A DNA stretch of 33,618 nucleotides from an uncultured Prevotella sp. (GTDB taxonomy: Bacteria > Bacteroidota > Bacteroidia > Bacteroidales > Bacteroidaceae). A program made the translations under genes and the position numbers. Position 1 is the stretch's first letter. Each line of letters starts with the position of its first letter. Shown piece by piece: positions 13,236 to 20,776 of the stretch. The DNA lies in contig CAKQEI010000023.1 in NCBI GenBank assembly GCA_934230115.1, positions 1 through 33,618 on the forward strand. The letters are read 5' to 3'. The notes under the pieces were generated by a model. That model was not told the origin of the DNA and made no database searches. It was given only the letters and a program-made list of their open reading frames with translations.

Positions 13236-16200
13236 TTAGAAATTTAGGTTGAAAGACAAAGAGTAGGTGCGAGGACGCGGATAAACATTCCTGTCGATAC
13301 CCGAGTATATCTCAGGGTCGATGCCCGAATAGCTGGAGAATGTGCAAACATTCTGAACAGCCGCCGACACACGCAGCGAGGAACTGCTGTTCCACAGTTT
13401 TCTGAACGTGTAACCCAACGTGATATTGTCTATGCGGAAGAAGTCGCCACGCTGCAAGAAATAGTCTGTGTAGAGTTGCTGCTGCTGGAATCCCTTATTG
13501 GCTGTAACCTTCAGGATGTTCGAGAAACTGCCCTGGTCGCTATACACCTGCTGCTGATACTGGTCGGCCTCGATGTAATTGTAGATGTAGTTGCCGAAAG
13601 AGCCATGACCCGTAATGCCAAGCTCCCATTGCTTGTAAGATATCTGAGTGTTGAAACCAAGATACGACTTTGGCAACGCACACTTATTGGCATAACGTGT
13701 CTCGGTAGAAGATATGGAGCCATCAGGCTGAATATACTTACCCTCAATAGGCTTGCCATTATCATCATACGCCTGTTTTGCCAAATAGAATGTATAAGGG
13801 CGTTTACCCACCATAAAACATTCCACAAACTTACCTGTGCCCGAAATAGCACCTGTCTCCACATAAGAGCCCTCGCTGTCCGACACGTTCAGCTTCGTTA
13901 TCTCCGAATCATTCCAAGTGTAGTTCATTCCTACCGACCATGTGAAGTCCTTTGTGTCGATTGGTACTGCGTTGATTGAGAATTCCACACCTTTATTGTC
14001 CATCTCGCCAATGTTGGTGGTCAGTACAGCAGAATAGTTAACACCCGAAATCACAGGAATCGTGTTCAGCAAATCCTTGGTATGGCGCTTGTAGACATCG
14101 AGCGAACCGTAGATGCGGTTGTTGAGGAAGCCATAATCGAAGCCGGCATTCCAAGTCTCGGTAGTCTCCCATTTTATGTCTCTGTCATATCCGTTTGGGC
14201 GGTAGGTGTTATACCATTTATCGCCAAAGAGATAACTTGACTCTGGATAGGACACGGAGAACGTTGTCATGTAAGGATAGTCGTTGATGATATCCTGCTG
14301 ACCTGTAAGACCATAGCTCAGGCGCAACTTCAAGTTGGTAAGCACCTTATTGTCCTTAAGAAACTTCTCCTCAGACAGTTTCCATCCCAACGCTACAGAA
14401 GGGAAGTATCCCCATCTGTTGCCCTTGGCAAAACGCGAAGAGGCATCGGCACGCAAAGTGGCTGTAACCATATACTTGCTTGCAAAGCCATAATTCAAGC
14501 GTCCATACATAGACAGAAGATAATACTCCGACTCTGAGTGCTTCGGCGAGAACAATTCCTCACCCTCTGGCGAAAGAGTGGTGTCGTTAAACTTCTTCCA
14601 GAAATGCTGCCATCCATAACCAGCCATTGCGCTCACATCATGCTTTCCGGCAAACGTATGCTGATAGTTGGCATAAAGGTCGAGCAAGGTATTGCGCTTC
14701 TTATGTTTTGAATCGTAGTCCAAGCCTGTTCCATCCTTCTTGTTGCCTGTGTACATCATACCGGCAAAATCCGGGACATCCTTAGCATACTTACTCTCCA
14801 AAATGTCATAACCCAAATTCATATTCAGCTGCAAATCCTCGAAACCATGCACCTTGTAATTCACCGAAGCGTTGCCTATAGAACGGTAGATTCTATTGCG
14901 CATGTCCTGCAAATCAAGCTGAGCCATAGGGTTGTCGCCCTGGATAGCCATAGGTGCGTTGCCGTTCATCCAAATGAAATAGCCAAGGCCAGGATCTGTA
15001 GCCGAGGTGGCACTACCTGTCTTCACGGGACGTGTAGGGTCGTAAGACAGAGCACTTCCTACCACTCCCTCGTCCACTCGCCTATTATCCTCGTAGGATG
15101 CCTTGACGTTGAGATTCACACTTAAATGTTCCTTGAAAAACTTAGGCGATATGCCTGCATCAAAAGTATAACGCTGATAGTTGTTGGTACGAATCACACC
15201 ATCCTGGTTGGTGTAGCCTACAGACACACGAAAGGGTGTCTTCTTCTTGATACTGCCCGACATGGAGATGTTATGGTCCATACCAAAGGCTGTGCGATAA
15301 ATCTCATCCTGCCAGTTGGTGTTGCTCTTGCCCATTTCTACATTATCGGGAACTCCCGTCACGGTAGGCGCAAAAGCCCTGAACTCGTCTGCTGTCAACA
15401 CTTCCAGACGCTTTGCTGTGGTGCTTACGGCATAGTTGGCAGAATAGTTGAACTTAGGCTTGCCATTTGTGCCTTTCTTTGTTGTTATCACAATGACACC
15501 ATTGGATGCACGCGAACCATAAATGGCGGTAGCCGAAGCGTCCTTCAAAACCGTAAAGGTCTCAATGTCATTCGGATTGATACCACCAATAAGGTTAGTT
15601 CCTCCCTCGATGGAAGAGTTGTCCACAGGAACACCATCTATCACAATCAGCGGATCGTTGGATGCAGAAAGCGAGGCACCACTACGAATACGAATGGTTG
15701 AACCTGAGCCTGGAGCGCCTGAGCTTGACACCACATTAACGCCAGCCACCTTGCCAACCAAGGCGTCCTGGGCACTCGACTTGGCTCCACGATTGAACTC
15801 ATCTGGCTTTATGGCTGAAACCGAACCCGTGAGGTCATCCTTTTTTACAGTTCCATAACCAACCACAACAACCTCGTCAAGCAACTCGTTGTCGGGACTC
15901 ATCTTTATCTGCATGGCAGAAGATGAAATCTGCACATCCTTGGCCTCATAGCCTATATATGAAATATGTAGCTCGGAGGCGCCTGCCGGCACATCGTCGA
16001 TAGAAAACTTTCCATCCAAATCGGTCACAGCACCAGTTGTGGTGCCCTTGATCATGACTGTGACACCTATCATCGGTTCGCCCAACTCGTCGATAAGCTG
16101 ACCTGTCACACGCTTCACATTCTGATTGTTGGATTGCTTCTTCGATTGAGGCTTCACAATAAGATAATTGCCTTTTTCCTCATAAGTGCAACCACATTCC

Positions 16201-16442
16201 TTCAACAGCAGGTTGAATATCTCCAACACGTCGCCTTTGGTTTTGCTGATGGTGACCACACGACTGGCGTCGATTGTCGAGGAGTTGTAAGCAATCTTAT
16301 ACTTAGATGCCTTCTCGATTTTCTCAAATGCAGCCTTCAGAGAGACCTTATTTGAGCCAAGTGTCACAGTCTGGGCTGAAACTGCCAAGTTTCCAGCCAG
16401 CAACAGACAAAAGCATGAAGCCGAAATTCTTTTGAAATTCAT
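13236..16442 (-). CDS. SusC/RagA TonB-dependent transporter with STN domain
   Basis: This 1068-residue protein has a signal peptide (to about residue 24), then an STN secretin/TonB domain (about 28-97, SLKAAFEKIEKASKYKIAYN). A carboxypeptidase-regulatory-like domain follows (about 112-185, TGQLIDELGEPMIGVTVMIK), then the SusC signature DEVVVVGYGTVKKDDLTGSV, a plug domain (PLIVIDGVPVDNS; SATAIYGSRASNGVIVITTK) and a beta barrel ending YPRPRTYSLSFNLNF. It imports a ligand across the outer membrane using TonB energy. The STN domain marks transporters that signal to a FecR-like anti-sigma factor, and both FecR and an ECF sigma factor lie just upstream. Length is usual for STN-bearing SusC proteins. 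Confidence 0.96.
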   Translation of the reverse strand: MNFKRISASCFCLLLAGNLAVSAQTVTLGSNKVSLKAAFEKIEKASKYKIAYNSSTIDASRVVTISKTKGDVLEIFNLLLKECGCTYEEKGNYLIVKPQSKKQSNNQNVKRVTGQLIDELGEPMIGVTVMIKGTTTGAVTDLDGKFSIDDVPAGASELHISYIGYEAKDVQISSSAMQIKMSPDNELLDEVVVVGYGTVKKDDLTGSVSAIKPDEFNRGAKSSAQDALVGKVAGVNVVSSSGAPGSGSTIRIRSGASLSASNDPLIVIDGVPVDNSSIEGGTNLIGGINPNDIETFTVLKDASATAIYGSRASNGVIVITTKKGTNGKPKFNYSANYAVSTTAKRLEVLTADEFRAFAPTVTGVPDNVEMGKSNTNWQDEIYRTAFGMDHNISMSGSIKKKTPFRVSVGYTNQDGVIRTNNYQRYTFDAGISPKFFKEHLSVNLNVKASYEDNRRVDEGVVGSALSYDPTRPVKTGSATSATDPGLGYFIWMNGNAPMAIQGDNPMAQLDLQDMRNRIYRSIGNASVNYKVHGFEDLQLNMNLGYDILESKYAKDVPDFAGMMYTGNKKDGTGLDYDSKHKKRNTLLDLYANYQHTFAGKHDVSAMAGYGWQHFWKKFNDTTLSPEGEELFSPKHSESEYYLLSMYGRLNYGFASKYMVTATLRADASSRFAKGNRWGYFPSVALGWKLSEEKFLKDNKVLTNLKLRLSYGLTGQQDIINDYPYMTTFSVSYPESSYLFGDKWYNTYRPNGYDRDIKWETTETWNAGFDYGFLNNRIYGSLDVYKRHTKDLLNTIPVISGVNYSAVLTTNIGEMDNKGVEFSINAVPIDTKDFTWSVGMNYTWNDSEITKLNVSDSEGSYVETGAISGTGKFVECFMVGKRPYTFYLAKQAYDDNGKPIEGKYIQPDGSISSTETRYANKCALPKSYLGFNTQISYKQWELGITGHGSFGNYIYNYIEADQYQQQVYSDQGSFSNILKVTANKGFQQQQLYTDYFLQRGDFFRIDNITLGYTFRKLWNSSSSLRVSAAVQNVCTFSSYSGIDPEIYSGIDRNVYPRPRTYSLSFNLNF

Positions 16443-16547
16443 AAATTTATTTTTTAGTTATTATTCTTAATTGAGTAGCTACACATTGAAGACAACCACT
16501 TCTCAATCTACACCCAATCAAAAAACAAAAAAAATGAATCTTTTATC
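16443..16547 (-). promoter_or_regulatory. Putative ECF-dependent promoter region of susC
   Basis: About 100 bases lie between the fecR terminator and the susC ATG (16442). No TAnnTTTG box is visible on the minus strand, unlike at the other promoters in the window. A promoter read by the neighbouring ECF sigma factor is therefore expected here; its boxes cannot be assigned from one example. Confidence 0.35.
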
Positions 16548-16577
16548 AAAAAAGCGCACCATTTATCATGATGCGCT
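16548..16577 (-). terminator. Intrinsic terminator after fecR
   Basis: On the minus strand the hairpin AGCGCA...TGCGCT (arms 16572-16577 and 16553-16558, extended by ATG/CAT inside one mismatch) is followed at once by a T-run (16553-16548). It begins 18 bases after the fecR stop. It separates sigma-fecR from susC-susD-phosphatase as two transcription units. Confidence 0.75.
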
Positions 16578-16595
16578 CCCCTATCCTTGCTATAA

Positions 16596-17594
16596 CTATT
16601 TTATAATCACCTTGTCTTTCTTCAGCTCATACTCCAATCCTGGAACCAAATTCCCCACGATTGCCAAGGCTTTCTTCAGACTTTCTCCACGATTGAAATG
16701 CACGGTAATCTTTGTGTTGCGATAACGTGATGACCTGAAGACGAACTTTACGCCATAAACATCGCCCATGATGCGGGCAGCCTCAGCCAAAGTGACGTCA
16801 TCAAGCGAGATCTGCTTGTTTCGCCAATTCAACCCATCATCCTCATTCGTAACCTGGCGCAAATCTACCGCCTTGGTCTTCACATTATACACCAGCTGAT
16901 CGTTAGGCTTCATACTATACACCTTGTCCTCGCCTACTATCTTAAGCTCTATCTTACCCGTTTTGAGCGTAGTGGAAACTTCCACGTCGGTTGCATAGGA
17001 AGACACAGAGAAGGATGTTCCCAAGTCGGTTATATCAAAATAAGGTGTACTCACATGAAAAGGATGCCTGCCGTCGTGCTTAATATCAAAGAATGCCTCA
17101 CCAGTCAAGAACACCTTGCGTTCCTTGCCGACAAACTTCTCAGGATAAAGCAGTACCGAACTCTGATTCAGCCTTACCTGCGTACCATCTGCCAGAGCAA
17201 TCGTCTTGCATTCGTCGGAGACAGTATGCTCCTGAAGCATAGCCACCACCTGCGAAGTCTTCAACTCATCGCTCATTTGAACATACAGCTTGCCAAACAC
17301 AACCAACATAACCAAGGGGATAATAACGGCAGCAATCCTTTGCCAAGTAAAGAGCTTAAGGTATTTGCTCTTTTTCTTTTCCCCGTTTGTTATCCGCAGA
17401 CGTTCATAGGCCGCAGATATTTCCCTCTCGTCCATAGACGCAGAGTCAGACTGAGCCCACAACGAACTTAAAGACTCGTTCACATCCTTGTCGTCCATGG
17501 TGTCTGCAATCCGTTCCAATACCCTATCCCTGTTTCTTTCCGAAACGTCGTGCTCTAAATAATATGCTATGATTTCCTTTATATTTACTGCCAT
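16596..17594 (-). CDS. FecR-family anti-sigma factor
   Basis: This 332-residue inner-membrane protein has an N-terminal cytoplasmic region (1-85) that would hold the sigma factor, one membrane helix at about 86-105 (RIAAVIIPLVMLVVFGKLYV), a FecR domain (about 120-230; TIALADGTQVRLNQSSVLLY, FLTGEAFFDIKHDGRHPFHV, FDITDLGTSFSVSSY), and a C-terminal DUF4974-type region (ISLDDVTLAEAARIMGDVYG and onwards). The last region contacts the STN domain of the transporter. It lies 52 bases after the sigma gene and is followed by a terminator. It should release the ECF factor when the neighbouring SusC is loaded with ligand. Confidence 0.95.
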   Translation of the reverse strand: MAVNIKEIIAYYLEHDVSERNRDRVLERIADTMDDKDVNESLSSLWAQSDSASMDEREISAAYERLRITNGEKKKSKYLKLFTWQRIAAVIIPLVMLVVFGKLYVQMSDELKTSQVVAMLQEHTVSDECKTIALADGTQVRLNQSSVLLYPEKFVGKERKVFLTGEAFFDIKHDGRHPFHVSTPYFDITDLGTSFSVSSYATDVEVSTTLKTGKIELKIVGEDKVYSMKPNDQLVYNVKTKAVDLRQVTNEDDGLNWRNKQISLDDVTLAEAARIMGDVYGVKFVFRSSRYRNTKITVHFNRGESLKKALAIVGNLVPGLEYELKKDKVIIK

Positions 17595-17646
17595 AATACA
17601 TTCCGTATAGTGTTAATATATATATTAAAGACATGTTACAAAACGG

Positions 17647-18204
17647 TTACACCCAATACCCTTGCAAAAAAATCATCAAAAACAAGGCTTTTTTTATTTC
17701 TTTAAGAGCCAAATTAAGATGATTCTCTACTGTCTTCTTTTGCAACCCTAACTGTTGGGCGATTTCCTCATTCTTGAGACATTGCTCACGACTCATGCGA
17801 TAGATAGCCTGCCGTTGGGGCGGCATATTCTCAACCACCATGTCGATAAGCAGTTGCGTGTCCTTTGCCACCACCTCTTCGTGTGGCGAAGTTTCGTTGG
17901 CAAACCTATCTGGCAAGGAGTCTATGTCTATCGGAATTACACGCTTTGTCGAGATATAATTGATGACGGTATACTTAGCCAATATAAACAAATAAGAATC
18001 GAAATCCTTTATCTCAGCAAACTTCTGACGCTTATTCCAAATTTTCTCAAAAATAATCTGGCATACATCATCCGTGTCGTCCATGTTTTTCAGCAACATG
18101 AAGACAAAGCGATGCACTTTGGGGTAAAACTTACGGAACATGGTTCGGTAAGCCCCTTCATCGCCTTGAGACATAAGTAATATTATTTCTTTATCTATTT
18201 CCAT
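17647..18204 (-). CDS. ECF-type RNA polymerase sigma factor
   Basis: This 185-residue protein has region 2 at about 20-90 (YRTMFRKFYPKVHRFVFMLL; DTDDVCQIIFEKIWNKRQKF; FDSYLFILAKYTVINYI) and region 4 at about 128-178 (NMPPQRQAIYRMSREQCLKN; EEIAQQLGLQKKTVENHLNL; ALKEIKKAL), which is the Bacteroidetes SusC-linked ECF subgroup. No regions 1 or 3 are present. It most likely directs transcription of the susC-susD-phosphatase operon when released by FecR. The last residues (FLMIFLQGYWV) are hydrophobic, as is often seen in this subgroup. The ATG at 18204 follows a good -7 box. Confidence 0.96.
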   Translation of the reverse strand: MEIDKEIILLMSQGDEGAYRTMFRKFYPKVHRFVFMLLKNMDDTDDVCQIIFEKIWNKRQKFAEIKDFDSYLFILAKYTVINYISTKRVIPIDIDSLPDRFANETSPHEEVVAKDTQLLIDMVVENMPPQRQAIYRMSREQCLKNEEIAQQLGLQKKTVENHLNLALKEIKKALFLMIFLQGYWV

Positions 18205-18227
18205 TTGTTAATAAATTAATATGGTAT

Positions 18228-18236
18228 GCAAAGATA
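18228..18236 (-). promoter_or_regulatory. Promoter -7 box for the sigma-fecR unit
   Basis: On the minus strand TATCTTTGC is a perfect TAnnTTTG box, 24 bases before the ATG at 18204. No clear TTTG -33 box stands at 19-21 bases. Housekeeping-type transcription of the regulator pair is likely. Confidence 0.55.
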
Positions 18237-18268
18237 ATACAAATAAACGATTTCGCCATCTATTTTTA

Positions 18269-18329
18269 TCATGTTCATGTTGAAATCATCATGTTCATGC
18301 TGAAATCACTCATGTTCATGTTGAAACCA
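18269..18329. repeat. Three 20-21 base direct repeats upstream of the sigma gene
   Basis: Units TCATGTTCATGTTGAAATCA (18269-18288), a 21-base variant (18289-18309) and TCATGTTCATGTTGAAACCA (18310-18329) follow each other without gaps. They start about 33 bases upstream of the -7 box, so a regulator binding on one face of the helix is possible. Confidence 0.7.
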
Positions 18330-18758
18330 ATCATCAACAAGATGCTGAATAATTGTGATTGACATACTAAATAATGGCAAACCTACGGGATTCGTTCGGG
18401 ATTCGTTCGGGATTTGCTCCAAAAATGCATGGGGTAAAAGCTATTTTTGTATCATATCAAAGGCATGAAACGGTTGGAAGATATGTTTCGTAATCTTGTA
18501 AGTAGTTGAAATAAAGCCTTTTAGAGAGAAGAAAACAAAACAAGAGCGTTTCAGTTTCAGTTGTTTCAGTTGTTTTTCAAAGGGATGCCGATTTTCCTCT
18601 CTTATATATAACTTACTTATTATTAATTAGTTATATTATATATATAGGGAGATGACACGTCAAATACCCTTTAAAAAAACTGAAACAACTGAAACAACTG
18701 AAACAACTGTAACAACTGTAACTGTAACGCTCTTGTGAAATTACGGTTGATTACCTTT
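18330..18758. other. Gene-free region with repeats
   Basis: No credible gene is seen in this stretch. It holds an 11-base tandem repeat GGGATTCGTTC (18387-18397, 18398-18408, variant 18409-18419) and a large inverted repeat (18540-18736), both listed separately or here. The rest is AT-rich spacer. Confidence 0.6.
18540..18736. repeat. Large imperfect inverted repeat with CAACTGAAA tandem units
   Basis: The ends ACAAGAGCG (18540-18548) and CGCTCTTGT (18728-18736) are exact inverted repeats. Inside them the left arm has AGTTGTTTC-type units and the right arm several ACAACTGAA units, with further pairing AAGGG/CCCTT. The ~80-base centre is very AT-rich and itself partly palindromic. The structure could be a MITE-like element or a large transcript-end hairpin of the secreted-protein gene whose stop is at 18759. 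Confidence 0.7.
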
Positions 18759-20165
18759 TTACTTGACAATCATTTTCTTGCCATCCACAATGTAGAGACC
18801 AGCAGCCGGCTTGCCGCTCACGCGAACGCCGCCAATGGTGTAAACCTTATGGTTCTTCACCTCATCGGCAGATATTGAGCCAATGCCAGTTGCATTCTCG
18901 AATCGAACTGTATAGACAGTCTTGCTGTCGGGATTCACGTCGTAGTCGTCGCCATAAACTGTGTATGTCACAACAAAGGCGCCGTCGTCCTGAGCTTCCC
19001 AGTCCTCGTCCACGTATCCGCCCTTGCCCATCTTCTCATAGTCGAGATACTCGCCAAGCTTGTCGATGCTACCGTTGATGGTATAATCGGTCTTCTCTGG
19101 GCTGAAACCCTCAATAGGCTCTCCCTTGAGAGTGATTGCCTTGAGCGTGTGATAGTAGATGAGCTTGAGGTTGTCGATGTCGAACTGGTCGTCCTTCGAA
19201 GCTCCCGGCACAGGGTTGGTAGTGGCAGAGGCAAGCATAAACATGTTGCCGTCGTAACTCTCGTTGGTGTAGTTGAACTCGCCTGTGAACTTGGTCCACT
19301 CGCTTGTCTCTGGCACGAGAACTGAGGCTACAGCAATCTTGTCGTTCTCCTGGTCGGCTACAAACGGATCGTGGAAGGCTGCGTCGCCATGAAGAACAAG
19401 CTGCACGCGGCCCTGAAGCTCAACATCCTCGGCTGCAGAAGCCGACTTTGTGCCTGGAGCGAAACGTGCGTACACCTCAAACGCGTCTGGACGGCCTGCA
19501 AAGGGAAGGTTGCCGTTGACATCTGTACGGTCGCTATAGTTGAAGTTGCTGGCTGCAGCAGGGTTTACGTCGCCCATGTTGATGTGGCCAGTAGTCAAGT
19601 TGCCGTTGGCATAAGCCACCCAGAGGTCTTTAGAGACAATGCGCACTCCCTTGCCCTTGTAACCATCAATCATTTGTGGCATTGGCGACATAGTGGCAAA
19701 CGAAGACCATGCGCCAGAGGCTGTATCAAACGAATTCCATGTCTCGGCGAGCTTGCCTTCCTCAGTCCAGTTCTCGAAGTCGGAATTGGGAATATTATAG
19801 ACAGCCTCCTTGGCGTTGCCCTCAAACTTGATGGTATAAACGCCGTTGGCATGACCCTCCTGCTTCAAGGTGAGGGTGAGCAGGCCGCTTTCCTCGTCAT
19901 AGTTCTTTTCTACTGTAATCTCGTTTGTGTCGGCCTCGTCGGTCGTCACCACGTAGCTCACCTCATTATCGTAATACTTTCCAGTAGCTGTGAACTCGGT
20001 GCCGGCATTCATGGCATTCACAAACTCATGTCCTGAAACAACCAACAACGAAAGCGACGGAGCTGGAAGTGATTCCTCCGCCTGCTGTAATGTGCCGTTA
20101 ACGTGCTGCGCATTGGCAGCTATGGCCACACCACTCATAAGAAGAAGAGAGTAAAATCTGTTCAT
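18759..20165 (-). CDS. Secreted protein, probable PCMD-domain family
   Basis: This 468-residue protein has a signal peptide (LLLMSGVAIAANA). After an N-terminal beta-rich part (about 25-125) comes YNIPNSDFENWTEEGKLAET, then a long domain (about 130-345) with KGKGVRIVSKDLWVAYANGN, EVYARFAPG and FDIDNLKLIYY. This resembles the putative carbohydrate metabolism domain (PCMD) seen in Bacteroidales surface proteins. The C-terminal tail YTIGGVRVSGKPAAGLYIVD with GKKMIVK is the short beta-strand tail common on Prevotella secreted proteins, similar to type IX secretion sorting tails. No catalytic residues can be named. It stands alone between repeat-rich spacers, and the family call is moderate. Confidence 0.75.
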   Translation of the reverse strand: MNRFYSLLLMSGVAIAANAQHVNGTLQQAEESLPAPSLSLLVVSGHEFVNAMNAGTEFTATGKYYDNEVSYVVTTDEADTNEITVEKNYDEESGLLTLTLKQEGHANGVYTIKFEGNAKEAVYNIPNSDFENWTEEGKLAETWNSFDTASGAWSSFATMSPMPQMIDGYKGKGVRIVSKDLWVAYANGNLTTGHINMGDVNPAAASNFNYSDRTDVNGNLPFAGRPDAFEVYARFAPGTKSASAAEDVELQGRVQLVLHGDAAFHDPFVADQENDKIAVASVLVPETSEWTKFTGEFNYTNESYDGNMFMLASATTNPVPGASKDDQFDIDNLKLIYYHTLKAITLKGEPIEGFSPEKTDYTINGSIDKLGEYLDYEKMGKGGYVDEDWEAQDDGAFVVTYTVYGDDYDVNPDSKTVYTVRFENATGIGSISADEVKNHKVYTIGGVRVSGKPAAGLYIVDGKKMIVK

Positions 20166-20195
20166 AATCTAATAATTTAATATTAATAATCAAAA

Positions 20196-20204
20196 GCAAA
20201 ATTA
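20196..20204 (-). promoter_or_regulatory. Promoter -7 box for the secreted-protein gene
   Basis: On the minus strand TAATTTTGC fits TAnnTTTG and lies about 30 bases before the ATG at 20165. No clean -33 box is visible at the normal distance. Confidence 0.5.
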
Positions 20205-20218
20205 CAAAATATAATCTG

Positions 20219-20244
20219 AAAACTATTATTGTTTTAATAGTTTT
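20219..20244. promoter_or_regulatory. 10-base palindrome upstream of secreted-protein promoter
   Basis: Arms AAAACTATTA and TAATAGTTTT are perfect with a 6-base loop. It covers the expected -33 area of the minus-strand promoter and could be an operator. On the plus strand it is followed by a T-run and could also stop plus-strand transcription. Confidence 0.45.
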
Positions 20245-20310
20245 TTTCGCGGCAAACCTTTCGCAAGGTTAAAAATAAACAGAAAAGAGGAAATAAGGAA
20301 CAGAAATTAA

Positions 20311-20394
20311 GGGAAAAGTGAAAAGGGAAAAGTGAAAAGGGAAGAGTGAAAAGGGAAGAGTGAAAAGGGAAGAGTGAAGAGGGAAGAGTGAAGA
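20311..20394. repeat. 14-base tandem repeat, six units
   Basis: Six consecutive units of GGGAAAAGTGAAAA drift to GGGAAGAGTGAAGA. The array runs into GAAGAATCATAT, which also follows a related motif at 27168-27183, so the array belongs to a dispersed low-complexity family. Confidence 0.85.
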
Positions 20395-20655
20395 ATCATA
20401 TACTTAAGGTTAATGAAGGACACTATAAGAATTTATTCATAAGTAACTGTTCAGAATTATACTTACATATAAATTTAGCATATATAATAAGGTATAGACA
20501 AACAAGTAGTTCAATATATGTGTGTAGAGAGAAACAGAAGACCATTGCACAAATGCAACAAATAATCTACAGTTGCCACACTACCCTAATCCAAGGTCCT
20601 TTATAGGAAAAAATGGCCCCAAACCGTTTACAAACGTTAAAAACAAGGCTATAAG

Positions 20656-20690
20656 TGTAAAATAAACACTTTTGTTGTAAAATAAACACT
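20656..20690 (+). promoter_or_regulatory. Phased direct repeats upstream of arabinose operon, candidate AraR operator
   Basis: TGTAAAATAAACACT occurs at 20656-20670 and 20676-20690, exactly 20 bases (about two helical turns) apart. Each has GTGT/ACAC-like ends, giving a weak dyad. They end 7 bases before the -33 box. The position suits a regulator; linking it to the Nudix-like AraR encoded downstream is inference. Confidence 0.5.
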
Positions 20691-20697
20691 CAAACAT

Positions 20698-20729
20698 TTT
20701 GTGGTTAGAATAATAAGTGGTAATTTTAC
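20698..20729 (+). promoter_or_regulatory. Promoter of the arabinose operon
   Basis: TTTG (20698-20701), a 19-base spacer, then TAATTTTAC (20721-20729) matches the Bacteroidetes TTTG/TAnnTTTG promoter with one mismatch. The ATG is at 20777, leaving a leader of about 45 bases. Confidence 0.6.
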
Positions 20730-20776
20730 ACCCATAAAACAAAAGGACATAAAAATAACTAAAACCAATTGCCATT

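Larger units (their letters stand above)
20166..20776. other. Divergent intergenic region with promoters and repeats
   Basis: No credible gene is seen in these 611 bases between the secreted-protein gene and the arabinose operon. It contains a -7 box for the minus-strand gene (20196-20204), a palindrome (20219-20244), a 14-base tandem repeat (20311-20394), a pair of phased 15-base repeats (20656-20690) and a plus-strand promoter (20698-20729). The stretch 20395-20640 shows nothing distinct. Confidence 0.6.

Noticed and set aside
20388..20606. 72-codon plus-strand open frame in the gap before galM
   Set aside because: It has low-complexity, unbiased codons, starts at the tandem-repeat edge and shows no recognisable feature.
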